This document shows, one piece after another, positions 7,972-15,447 of a stretch of DNA of 18,118 nucleotides. Position 1 is the first letter of the stretch. The number at the start of each line of letters is the position of its first letter. The notes beneath the pieces are model-generated. The model was not told the DNA's origin and ran no database searches. It worked only from the letters and a program-made list of their open reading frames with translations. Location: assembly GCA_903863315.1 (NCBI GenBank), contig CAIPBN010000672.1, positions 1 through 18,118 on the forward strand. Direction: 5' to 3'. The DNA comes from an uncultured Verrucomicrobiota bacterium. GTDB taxonomy: Bacteria; Verrucomicrobiota; Verrucomicrobiia; Limisphaerales; SXTU01. The translations under genes and the position numbers were made by a program.

Positions 7972-9854
7972 TTCGCGGTCAGGCGGCGCGTGATGAACTG
8001 GCGCACTTGGGGCTGCTGGCACTTTGCCAGCAGCAGCGCGGCCTTGGTCTGGTCGGCGGCGACGGCTGGCTCGATGCCATACCACGTCAGCAGCGGGAGG
8101 TCTTTGTCGGCGGCGTCCTCGGCGTGAGCGAGCAACGCGGTGGCGAGTTCCCAACGGTCGTTCACCGGCAGGCGTTGCAACGCGGAGGCGAGTCCGAGGC
8201 GGACGAAGGCGGATTTGTCCTCGCGCGCCATCGTCACGAACTTCGCCAGCACGGCAGTGGAGACTTGCTTATCCTCGGTCAGCAGGCGAATCGCCCACCA
8301 GCGCATATGCTCGCTCGTGTGGCCGAGCTGCGGGGTGAGGAACGCCGCGTCTGCGCCGCCCGTGACGTGCAAGGACCACAGCAAGCGGAGCTGGCGCGCC
8401 CCGTCCTTCTCCGCCGCGTGCAGCGTGCGCAGCGATGCCACGGTGCCTGCCGCCAGTTTGCCCGCCACCGAGCGCTCTTGCAGCAGCCGCTGCGCGTGAC
8501 GGCGGTGCCACTCGTTCGCGTGGCCAAGGAGCTTGATGAGTTCCGCATCACCGAGCTTCGCGAGGTTCAAGTCCACCACCGGCTTCGGCGTGCCGTGCGT
8601 GACCTTGTAGATGCGCCCGCTGCTGCGATAGGAGCCGTCGCTGTCATGGCACTCGCCGAGGTCGCTCCAGTCGGCGATGAACACGCCGCCGTCGGGACCG
8701 GTAATTTGCACCGTCGAGCGGAACCACGGATCGTCCGCCATGAGGAAGTTGCCGCCGTGCTTTGCCGTGTAGCCGGAACCGTTGCGCGATGGCACGTCGT
8801 AGAGCACGCGGTTGCCGTGGATGTTGCCCATGAAGGCCCGCCCGCGCCACTCGGCGGGGAAGTTGTCGCCCTGGTAAATCATCAGCCCGCAGTGCGAGTG
8901 CCCGCCGCCCAGTGCGTCGTGCGCCGGACCGCCGCGCGCCTCGCTCCACTTCGCGCCCGCCCAGTGCAGGTGGTCCGAGCAACTGTCCATCAGTTCGTAG
9001 AGATGCGGGTTGTCGTGCGTGCCGAACATGCGCTTGTAAAACCCACCGGGGATGACGTGCCAGAAGTGCCCGATGACATTGTTCGAGAAGAAGGCCTGCC
9101 CGTTCTCATCCCAATCCAGGCCCCACGGATTCGTCGTGCCGCGACAGACCGTTTCGAACTTCTTCGTCACCGGGTGATAGCGCCAAATCGAGCAGTCCAG
9201 TGTCACCACTTCGGACTCCGGCGCACCGGGGCGGCCAACTTTGGACTTCTGCGTGATACCGTGGCGCCCCCACAGCCAACCGTCTGGACCCCACGCGAGA
9301 CCGTTCACGAAGTTGTGCCCCGCGTTGATGTTCCAGCCCGTGAGATGCACCACCGGCGGGCCGTCCGGCACATCGTCGCCGTTCGCATCGGGGATAAAGA
9401 GGAGGTCCGGCAGCGAGAGCACCCACACACCGCCGAAGCCCGGCAGCACACTCGTCACGTTGCGGCCCGCGTCGAGGAACACCTTGCGCTCCACGTTGCG
9501 GCCCGTGCCGTCGCGGTCCGTGAAGATGAGGATGCGGTCGGGCGCAGGGTTGGTGACGCCGTTGTTCTTCTTGAGCGTGGGGTAGGAGAAGTTCTCGACC
9601 ACCCAGAGCCGCCCGCGGTCATCGAACTCCATCGCGATGGGCTGCATGACCTGCGGCTCGGCGGCGAACAGCTGCGCGCGGAAGCCCGGCGGCAAGGTAA
9701 TCTTCTTGAGCGACTCCGCAGGAGAAGTGGGCACATCTCCGGCCTTCTGCGAATCCGTGACGCCGGGCGGCAACTGCGCGGACGCGGCAAGGCAAAAGAC
9801 AAAAGGCAAAAGGCAAAAGCCGCGGAGGGCGTGGGTGAGGAAACAGAGTTGCAT
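7968..9854 (-). CDS. PVC-type membrane-bound dehydrogenase propeller, lacking the cytochrome c domain
   Basis: With the ATG at 9854 the protein has 628 residues and begins with a signal peptide (MQLCFLTHALRGFCLLPFVF...ASAQ). Residues of about 40-400 form a six-bladed propeller of the PVC 'membrane-bound dehydrogenase' type: LPPGFRAQLFAAEPQVMQPIAMEFDDRGRLWVVE in pieces, NFVNGLAWGPDGWLWGRHG, TTNPWGLDWDENGQAFFSNNVIGHFWHV, GPDGGVFIADWSD. Helical HEAT-like repeats follow to the end (HANEWHRRHAQRLLQER, LTWYGIEPAV, RQFITRRLTAK). Many relatives continue into a CxxCH cytochrome c domain. Here there is none, and the TAG lies in a palindromic repeat. It is probably periplasmic, and the substrate is unknown, although relatives are thought to oxidise sugars. 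The upstream ATG at 10067 would add 71 unlikely residues and overlap rseP. Confidence 0.85.
   Translation of the reverse strand: MQLCFLTHALRGFCLLPFVFCLAASAQLPPGVTDSQKAGDVPTSPAESLKKITLPPGFRAQLFAAEPQVMQPIAMEFDDRGRLWVVENFSYPTLKKNNGVTNPAPDRILIFTDRDGTGRNVERKVFLDAGRNVTSVLPGFGGVWVLSLPDLLFIPDANGDDVPDGPPVVHLTGWNINAGHNFVNGLAWGPDGWLWGRHGITQKSKVGRPGAPESEVVTLDCSIWRYHPVTKKFETVCRGTTNPWGLDWDENGQAFFSNNVIGHFWHVIPGGFYKRMFGTHDNPHLYELMDSCSDHLHWAGAKWSEARGGPAHDALGGGHSHCGLMIYQGDNFPAEWRGRAFMGNIHGNRVLYDVPSRNGSGYTAKHGGNFLMADDPWFRSTVQITGPDGGVFIADWSDLGECHDSDGSYRSSGRIYKVTHGTPKPVVDLNLAKLGDAELIKLLGHANEWHRRHAQRLLQERSVAGKLAAGTVASLRTLHAAEKDGARQLRLLWSLHVTGGADAAFLTPQLGHTSEHMRWWAIRLLTEDKQVSTAVLAKFVTMAREDKSAFVRLGLASALQRLPVNDRWELATALLAHAEDAADKDLPLLTWYGIEPAVAADQTKAALLLAKCQQPQVRQFITRRLTAK
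9783..9824 (-). repeat. Heptamer tandem repeat inside a signal-peptide coding region
   Basis: About four imperfect copies of a 7-nt unit (CTTTTGC on the minus strand) occupy 9789-9818. They are flanked by the inverted hexamers CGCGGC (9783-9788) and GCCGCG (9819-9824). The copies encode GFCLLPFVFCL, the hydrophobic core of the dehydrogenase signal peptide. A 7-nt unit shifts the frame with each copy, yet it reads Leu/Pro/Phe/Ala/Cys in all frames. Confidence 0.65.
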
Positions 9855-9861
9855 ACGAGCG

Positions 9862-9890
9862 GTTTTAGGGGAACAGGGAGATGGAGGCAA
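9862..9890 (-). promoter_or_regulatory. Sigma70-like promoter of the dehydrogenase gene, probably leaderless
   Basis: On the minus strand, TTGCCT (9890-9885), a 17-nt spacer and TAAAAC (9867-9862) are followed by 7 nt and the ATG at 9854. Both boxes match 4 of 6 consensus positions. The spacing predicts that transcription starts at the ATG. This supports 9854 over 10067 as the start. Confidence 0.4.
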
Positions 9891-10006
9891 CCGAAAGGAG
9901 GACAGCCCTGGCAGGCGCGCGCAGTTGGTGCAGCCGTAATGCGGGGATCTTGCCGGTGACACTGAGCGCCCTGCCCCAATCGAAAAGCTCAGTTCAGTTT
10001 GTCCAA

Positions 10007-10035
10007 TTGCCAGTCCGGCGGGCTTCCGATACGTT
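10007..10035 (+). promoter_or_regulatory. Candidate promoter of rseP
   Basis: TTGCCA (10007-10012, 5 of 6) and TACGTT (10030-10035, 3 of 6) are spaced by 17 nt. The predicted leader to the ATG at 10066 is about 24 nt. The divergent region with the dehydrogenase gene (9855-10065) holds nothing else that I recognise. Confidence 0.35.
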
Positions 10036-10065
10036 GCGCCCCTGCCGGACAACCGGCTCTGACAC

Positions 10066-11460
10066 ATGGCACAAGTCTTCGAGTGGATTTACGTCGTTTT
10101 CGCTGTCCTGCTGCTTTTTGGGGCGGCCATCGCCATTCATGAGTGGGGGCATTACTGGGTGGCGCTCAAGCGCGGGCTGAAGGTCGAGGCTTTCGCAATC
10201 GGCTTTGGACCGAAAATCTGGGGCTGGACCAAGGACGGCATCGAATACTCCATCCGCTGGATTCCCGCTGGCGGCTACGTGAAGCTGCCGCAAATGCTCA
10301 CCTCCGAGGCGCTGGAGGGCGAGCAGAAAGGCGAGCCGCTCCCGCCCGTCACGCCGTGGTCGAAGATTCTCGTGGCCGTGGCCGGGCCGTTCATGAACTT
10401 CGTGTTCGCCTGCGCCATCGCGACGTTTATTTATTTCGTCGGCCTGCCGGTGCCGGTGAACCCCTCCGTCATCGGACATGTCGCAGCGGACTCAGAAGAA
10501 CACAAGCTCGGGATCCGCAACGGCGACCGCATCGTCTCCGTGTATGGCCAGGCGGTGAAGTCGTGGTCGGAGGTCTTCGAGGCCACCATCCTCGCCCCCA
10601 CGAACGTCCTGCCCGTCGTCATTGAGCGCGCAGGCGAACGCAAGACCTACCACCTTACCGCGAGCGCGGACAATGCGCTCAAGCTCAAGATGCTCAACCT
10701 CGACTCCGAGGAGAAGGTCGTCGTCGGTGACATCTCGCCGACCAGCCCCGCTGCCGAGGCGAAGGTGATGCCCAAGGACGTCATCCTCGGCTTCGCGGGC
10801 GTGCCGGTCGTGGGCAAGGCGCAGTTGATTGACCTCGTCGGCAAGCAAGGCGGCAAGCCCACCGAACTCCTCGTCGAACGCGCCGGTAAGAAGGAGACAC
10901 TCACCATCACCCCGCGCGTCCTCGATGCTGGTGCGAAGAAGGCCCGCATCGGCATCATGTTCGCCAACACGCCGACGCGCTACGAAGTCCAAAAGCCCGG
11001 CCCGCTCCCGTGGGTTCAGCTTCAGGAAGTTTGGGACCGCACTTGGCGCACGCTGAACGCGCTCTTCCACTCCAAGGAAACCGGCGTGGGCATCGAGGAC
11101 CTCAGCGGCCCGCCCGGCATCCTCGCGATGCTCGCCGCGAACGTGAAGACCGACTACCGCCTCGCGTTGAGCTTCATGGTGTTGCTGAACATCAACCTCG
11201 CCATCCTGAATCTCTTTCCGATTCCCGTGCTGGATGGCGGCCACATCATGATGTCCATCTACGAGAAGCTGCGCGGCAAGCCCCTGAGCGTGAAGATTCA
11301 AGAATACGCCACCACCGCCTTCGCCGTCGTGCTGCTCACGTTCATGGCCTACGTCTCGTTCAATGACTTGTGGAAGCGCTCGGGGCTTTTCAAGTCCATG
11401 TTCGACCAGAAGAGTCAGGTGGATTCAGCACCTGCGCCGGCACCCGCTCCCGGTAAGTAA
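10066..11460 (+). CDS. rseP: RseP-type site-2 zinc metalloprotease
   Basis: A protein of 464 residues of the intramembrane S2P family. It cleaves membrane-spanning anti-sigma factors or leftover signal peptides within the membrane. The first membrane segment holds the zinc-binding HEWGH (His25, Glu26, His29). A second hydrophobic segment follows VAVAGPFMNFVFAC, near residue 105-130. Two PDZ-like domains cover about 130-215 and 215-300, each with a 'GI/D-x-I' carboxylate loop (LGIRNGDRIVSV; AKVMPKDVILGF). The third zinc ligand is Asp390 in NLFPIPVLDGGH, and a last membrane segment precedes a Pro/Ala-rich cytoplasmic tail (APAPAPAPGK). ispG follows on the same strand. In many bacteria dxr precedes rseP, but here a divergent unrelated gene takes that place. 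The start overlaps no other gene when the dehydrogenase starts at 9854. Confidence 0.93.
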   Translation: MAQVFEWIYVVFAVLLLFGAAIAIHEWGHYWVALKRGLKVEAFAIGFGPKIWGWTKDGIEYSIRWIPAGGYVKLPQMLTSEALEGEQKGEPLPPVTPWSKILVAVAGPFMNFVFACAIATFIYFVGLPVPVNPSVIGHVAADSEEHKLGIRNGDRIVSVYGQAVKSWSEVFEATILAPTNVLPVVIERAGERKTYHLTASADNALKLKMLNLDSEEKVVVGDISPTSPAAEAKVMPKDVILGFAGVPVVGKAQLIDLVGKQGGKPTELLVERAGKKETLTITPRVLDAGAKKARIGIMFANTPTRYEVQKPGPLPWVQLQEVWDRTWRTLNALFHSKETGVGIEDLSGPPGILAMLAANVKTDYRLALSFMVLLNINLAILNLFPIPVLDGGHIMMSIYEKLRGKPLSVKIQEYATTAFAVVLLTFMAYVSFNDLWKRSGLFKSMFDQKSQVDSAPAPAPAPGK

Positions 11461-11472
11461 CCATGCGGAGCG

Positions 11473-11542
11473 GGATTAAGATCTGGATTACGAGCAGGAA
11501 GGCCAAGTGGTCGTCTCTTCTTCCTGCTCGTAATCTTAATCC
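11473..11542 (+). repeat. Long interrupted inverted repeat between rseP and ispG
   Basis: ATTACGAGCAGGAAG (11487-11501) and its complement (11520-11534) form a perfect 15-bp stem with an 18-nt loop. After a 6-nt bulge on the left (11481-11486), GGATTAAG (11473-11480) pairs with CTTAATCC (11535-11542). The right side runs on into a degenerate CTAATC-type repeat (to about 11549). No T-run follows, so it is unlikely to be a plain terminator. It could process or stabilise a shared rseP-ispG mRNA. Confidence 0.65.
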
Positions 11543-11569
11543 TAATCCTACTCCCTGATTTTCCCGCTC

Positions 11570-13408
11570 ATGCGCTACTGCGATTCCCCTTATCTCTTCC
11601 ACCGCCGCATCTCCCGAGAAATCACCATCGGCGACCCCACGCGTGGCGGCGTGCGGATGGGAGCGCATCACCCCGTCGTCCGCCAGTCCATGCTCACCTG
11701 CGACACGATGGACACCGCAGAGTGCGTGAAGCAGACGCTCGAACTCGTCGCCGTCGGCTGCCAGATCGTGCGCATCACCGCGCCCACGGTGAAGGACGCG
11801 GCGAACCTGAAGAACATCGTCGCCGAGCTACGCGCCCGGGGCAGCCTCGTGCCCATCGTGGCGGACATCCACTTCAAGCCCGATGCCGCGATGGAGGCTG
11901 CCAACTGGGTCGAGATGGTGCGCATTAATCCCGGCAACTACGCCGACTCGAAGAAGTTTGCCATCAAGGAATACTCCGACGACGCCTACACCGCCGAGCT
12001 GGGTCGTATCGAGGAGAAGTTCACCCCGCTCGTGCTGAAGTTGAAGGAGTTGAAGCGCGCCCTGCGCATCGGCACGAATCACGGCTCCCTCTCCGACCGC
12101 ATCATGAACCGTTACGGCGACACGCCACTGGGCATGGTCGAGAGCGCGCTGGAGTTCGCCCGTATCTGCCGCAAGCACGACTTCCACAACTTCAAGTTCT
12201 CGATGAAGTCGAGCAACCCGAAGGTGATGATCGAGTGCTACCGCCTGCTCACCGCGCGCCTCGCGCAGGAAGGGCCGGACTGGAATTACCCGCTCCACCT
12301 CGGCGTCACCGAGGCGGGCGAAGGCGAGGACGGACGCATCAAGTCCGCCATCGGCATCGGCTCGCTCCTGTGCGACGGCCTTGGCGACACCATCCGCGTC
12401 TCGCTGACGGAAGACAGCCCGCGCGAAATCGAAGTCTGCAACGACCTCCTCGCGCAGATTCCCTCCCTCACCGTAGGAGACGACGTGAGGAGTCTCACTT
12501 CAACATCGGGAATTAGTCAGAGCCTCCTCACGTCGGCACCTACCTTTCCGTTCGACCCCTTCCACTTCGAGCGCCGCGCCACTCCTGAAATCGAACTCAG
12601 CGAGAGCGCCAAGTGCGGCGGCGAGCAAACCGTCCGCGTCGTCGTCACCCGCGCCACGTTCGACAAGGTCGCACCCAAGATTCGCCCCAAGGACGACGTG
12701 AAGCCCGAGGGCATCTACGAAGATCTCAATCTCCTCGAACTCGATCCAACACAGCCCTTGCGCATCGAGGACATCAACTGCGACACCCAACTGGTCACCG
12801 TGAAGGACGGCGTGAACCTGCCGCCGATCACCGCCTTCCGCCTGCTCGTCGCGCAGCTCAACCGCCTCGGCCGCCACAATCCCGTTCTGCTCAAGGACTG
12901 CCTGAGCTTTGGACCATCCGCGCTGGAGCCTAAGATCGCCCTTCTCCGCGCCGCCGTGAACATCGGCTCCCTCCTCGCCGATGGCATTGGCGACGCCATT
13001 TTGGTTCGCGGCGAGAGCGGAGCGGGCATGAGCCTGCGCCTTGCCTACAACATCCTTCAGGCCGCCGGTTGCCGCAGTTTCAAGACCGATTACGTGGCCT
13101 GCCCGAGCTGCGGACGCACGCTCTTCAACCTCCAGACCGTCACCGCGCGCATCAAGACCCGCACCGAGCATCTCAAGGGCGTGAAGATCGCCATCATGGG
13201 CTGCATCGTGAACGGCCCGGGCGAGATGGCGGACGCCGACTTCGGCTACGTGGGCGGCGCGCCCGGCAAGATCAACCTCTACGTCGGCAAGACCCCCATC
13301 AAGTTCAACATCCCCGAAGCCGACGCCGTGGACCGCCTCGTGGACCTTATCCGCGAGCACGGCAAGTGGGTGGAGCCGGAAGCCCAAGAGGCGAGTGCGA
13401 CGCACTGA
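11570..13408 (+). CDS. ispG: 4-hydroxy-3-methylbut-2-en-1-yl diphosphate synthase, long form
   Basis: A protein of 612 residues. It reduces the cyclic diphosphate MEcPP to HMBPP in the non-mevalonate isoprenoid pathway, using a 4Fe-4S cluster. This is the long form, with an extra domain between the TIM barrel (residues of about 1-300, opening RREITIGDPTRGGVRMGAHHPVVRQSM in pieces) and the C-terminal cluster domain. The form is known from plants, Chlamydia and Bacteroidetes. Cluster ligands are Cys511 and Cys514 (CPSCGRTLF) and Cys545 (GCIVNGPGE), with Glu552 as the fourth-site residue. Residues 302-325 (VGDDVRSL...LLTSAPT) are encoded by a palindromic repeat inserted in frame, just before the conserved DPFHFERR. 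The ATG at 11570 fits the family start. The sulfatase gene begins 22 nt after the TGA. Confidence 0.95.
   Translation: MRYCDSPYLFHRRISREITIGDPTRGGVRMGAHHPVVRQSMLTCDTMDTAECVKQTLELVAVGCQIVRITAPTVKDAANLKNIVAELRARGSLVPIVADIHFKPDAAMEAANWVEMVRINPGNYADSKKFAIKEYSDDAYTAELGRIEEKFTPLVLKLKELKRALRIGTNHGSLSDRIMNRYGDTPLGMVESALEFARICRKHDFHNFKFSMKSSNPKVMIECYRLLTARLAQEGPDWNYPLHLGVTEAGEGEDGRIKSAIGIGSLLCDGLGDTIRVSLTEDSPREIEVCNDLLAQIPSLTVGDDVRSLTSTSGISQSLLTSAPTFPFDPFHFERRATPEIELSESAKCGGEQTVRVVVTRATFDKVAPKIRPKDDVKPEGIYEDLNLLELDPTQPLRIEDINCDTQLVTVKDGVNLPPITAFRLLVAQLNRLGRHNPVLLKDCLSFGPSALEPKIALLRAAVNIGSLLADGIGDAILVRGESGAGMSLRLAYNILQAAGCRSFKTDYVACPSCGRTLFNLQTVTARIKTRTEHLKGVKIAIMGCIVNGPGEMADADFGYVGGAPGKINLYVGKTPIKFNIPEADAVDRLVDLIREHGKWVEPEAQEASATH
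12473..12543 (+). repeat. REP-like palindromic element inside the ispG coding sequence
   Basis: GTAGG (12473-12477) pairs with CCTAC (12539-12543). After a 3-nt mismatch, CGACGTGAGGAG (12481-12492) pairs perfectly with CTCCTCACGTCG (12524-12535). The stem continues as TCTcACT (12493-12499) with AGTcAGA (12515-12521). The 71-nt element has GTAG at each end when read outward-in. It contains no stop in the ispG frame and adds about 24 residues. The exact insertion boundary and any target duplication cannot be fixed from this copy alone. Only ACC (12470-12472 and 12542-12544) is repeated. Confidence 0.7.
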
Positions 13409-13430
13409 GGTTCAGGTGTTCCTTGCGGCC

Positions 13431-14912
13431 ATGCGTCATTATTGCTTCCTGACGGTTCTAACGCTAGGCCTGCTGGCCAACTTCGCAAACGCCGCGCCCG
13501 CGCGCCCCAACTTCATCCTCTTCATCGCCGATGACATGGCGTGGGAGGATTGCGGGGCATACGGGAACAAGGCCGTTCGCACGCCGCACCTCGACAGGCT
13601 CGCGCGCGAGGGGATGCGCTTCGACCGCGCGTTCGTCACGGCCAGCTCGTGCAGCCCCAGCCGGTCCAGCCTGCTCACGGGCCGTTATCCGCACAGCACA
13701 GACGCCGAGCAACTCCACTGGCCGTTGCCCAAGGCGCAGGTGACGTTCGCGGAAAAGCTCAAGGCAGCCGGCTATTGGACGGCAGCCGTCGGCAAGTGGC
13801 ATCTCGGCAACGAGGTGAAGGATCGCTTCGATGTCGTTCATGAGGCGGGCGCAGGCGGCTTCCAGTTGCAGGTGGGTGCGGACGGCAAGGCGAAGAAGAT
13901 GGTCGCGGAGAAGGACGAGAGCGGCTGCGGTCAGTGGGTGTCCACGCTGCAAGCGCGCCCCAAGGACAAGCCGTTCTTCCTCTGGCTCGCCGCGCTGGAC
14001 CCGCACCGCGACTACGTGACGAACTCGATTCCCAACCCGCACCGGCCTGCCGACGTAGTCGTCCCGCCGTATCTGCCCGACGCACCGGACACGCGCCGCG
14101 ACCTCGCGCTCTACTACGACGAAATCACGCGGCTGGACGGATTCATTGGACAGGTGCTGGCGGAGCTGGAGAATCAGGGCGCGGCGGAGAACACGGTCAT
14201 CCTCTTCATCAGCGACAACGGGCGTGCTTTCCCGCGCTGCAAGACGACGCTCTACGACAGCGGCATCCGCACGCCGCTGTTCGTGCGCTGGCCGGCGAAG
14301 GTGAAACCCGGCAGCGTGTGCGGCAGTCTTGTCAGCACGGTGGACTTCGGGCCGACGTTTCTGGAGCTTGCGGGCCTCCCTGCCCCGCCGAGCTTTCAAG
14401 GCAGGAGCTTCGCGCCCTTGCTGACCAACCCCGCCGCCCGCGTCCGCGAGCACATCTTCGCCGAACACAACTGGCACGACTACGACGCCCACAAACGCGC
14501 CGTGCGGAGTGAGCGCTTCAAATACATCCGCAACTTCGACACGAACTTGCCGAACACGCCACCTGCTGACGCCGTGCGTAGCCTGACCTTCGTCGAGATG
14601 CGCCGGCTCCGCGACGCCGGCAAGCTCACGCCCGCGCAGCTCATGCCCTTCCAAAAGCCCAAGCCCGCCGAGGAGCTTTACGATGTGAGTGCCGACCCGC
14701 ACGAGCTCCGCAATGTCGCGAGTGACCCGCAGCACGCCGCCACTCTGGCACAGCTTCGCGCGGCGCTGGCGGCGTGGCAGGTGGAGACGACCGACTTGGC
14801 CAGCGGCCTCCGCGCCAAGGACGAGTTCGACCGCGAGACGGGAGAACCACTTCCAAACCGCCAGCGTCCACGCCCCACGAAGACGCAGTTGCTCGGGGCT
14901 GGGCGACCTTGA
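13431..14912 (+). CDS. Secreted sulfatase, formylglycine-dependent (S1 family)
   Basis: A protein of 493 residues. It begins with a signal peptide (MRHYCFLTVLTLGLLANFANAA) that is cleaved near residue 22. The N-terminal FILFIADDM supplies two metal-binding Asp. CSPSR at residues 74-78, within SSCSPSRSSLLTGR, is the Cys-type sulfatase motif whose Cys becomes formylglycine. GKWHLG and DPHRDY supply the Lys and His of the active site, and ISDNGR supplies the last Asp/Asn metal ligands. The overall order fits heparan-N-sulfatase-like or other polysaccharide sulfatases, but the sugar cannot be told. The upstream ATG at 13395 lies inside ispG and would bury the signal peptide, so 13431 is preferred. 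No sulfatase-maturing enzyme lies in the window. Closeness to ispG (22 nt) suggests co-transcription without an obvious metabolic link. Confidence 0.92.
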   Translation: MRHYCFLTVLTLGLLANFANAAPARPNFILFIADDMAWEDCGAYGNKAVRTPHLDRLAREGMRFDRAFVTASSCSPSRSSLLTGRYPHSTDAEQLHWPLPKAQVTFAEKLKAAGYWTAAVGKWHLGNEVKDRFDVVHEAGAGGFQLQVGADGKAKKMVAEKDESGCGQWVSTLQARPKDKPFFLWLAALDPHRDYVTNSIPNPHRPADVVVPPYLPDAPDTRRDLALYYDEITRLDGFIGQVLAELENQGAAENTVILFISDNGRAFPRCKTTLYDSGIRTPLFVRWPAKVKPGSVCGSLVSTVDFGPTFLELAGLPAPPSFQGRSFAPLLTNPAARVREHIFAEHNWHDYDAHKRAVRSERFKYIRNFDTNLPNTPPADAVRSLTFVEMRRLRDAGKLTPAQLMPFQKPKPAEELYDVSADPHELRNVASDPQHAATLAQLRAALAAWQVETTDLASGLRAKDEFDRETGEPLPNRQRPRPTKTQLLGAGRP

Positions 14913-14961
14913 TCAGCTTCTTCCGCCTTTTCCCGCGCCGAGTTTCCGCTACAGTGCCGCC

Positions 14962-15447
14962 ATGCCGTCATTCGACATCGTATCCAAAGTCAACTCGATG
15001 GAAGTGGAAAACGCCGTGAGCCAGGCCAAGAAGGAGCTGGCCACGCGCTTTGACTTCAAGGGTTCCAAGGCCGAGATCACGCTGGAGAAGCTCGAAATCA
15101 AGCTCACCGCACCGGACGCCTACAAGATGAAGACACTCGTCGAAATCGTGCTGGGGAAGCTCGCCAAGCGCGGCATCAGCATGAAGAACGTGAATGAGGG
15201 CGAACCCGACCTCTCCCCGCTCGGGCATGCGCGCCAGAGCGTGAAGATCAAGGAAGGCATCGAGGCGACGGTGGCAAAGCAGATCACCGCGTTCATCCGG
15301 GACGGCAAGTTCAAGGTGACCAGCAGCATCAACGGCGACGAGGTGCGCGTCACCAGCAAGAGCCGCGACGATCTTCAGGCCGTCATTGCCGCCGTGCAGG
15401 CGAAGGATTTTCCGGTGGCGTTAAGCTTCGGAAACTTCCGGGATTGA
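14962..15447 (+). CDS. yajQ: YajQ family cyclic-di-GMP/nucleotide-binding protein
   Basis: A protein of 161 residues, the family's standard length. The N-terminal MPSFDIVSKVN and NAVSQAKKELATRFDFKGS are highly conserved YajQ signatures. The protein folds as two ferredoxin-like halves, and the closing segment KDFPVALSFGNFRD matches the usual end (FPL-x-F-x-NFR-D). Homologues bind cyclic di-GMP or other nucleotides and RNA. In Xanthomonas one acts with a transcription factor, but in most bacteria the role is unclear. A -10-like TACAGT (14950-14955) stands 6 nt before the ATG, but the -35 region is poor. The TGA overlaps the TTG start proposed for rsgA, which implies translational coupling. Confidence 0.95.
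   Translation: MPSFDIVSKVNSMEVENAVSQAKKELATRFDFKGSKAEITLEKLEIKLTAPDAYKMKTLVEIVLGKLAKRGISMKNVNEGEPDLSPLGHARQSVKIKEGIEATVAKQITAFIRDGKFKVTSSINGDEVRVTSKSRDDLQAVIAAVQAKDFPVALSFGNFRD

Noticed and set aside
8007..9959. 650-residue open frame on the plus strand
   Set aside because: It is antisense to the dehydrogenase-type gene, His/Arg/Val-rich with no recognisable domain, and a typical GC-rich shadow.
9855..10067. N-terminal extension of the dehydrogenase gene to 10067
   Set aside because: It has no family similarity, places the signal peptide internally and overlaps the rseP start.
13464..14735. 423-residue open frame on the minus strand
   Set aside because: It is antisense to the sulfatase, with no domain or start signal.
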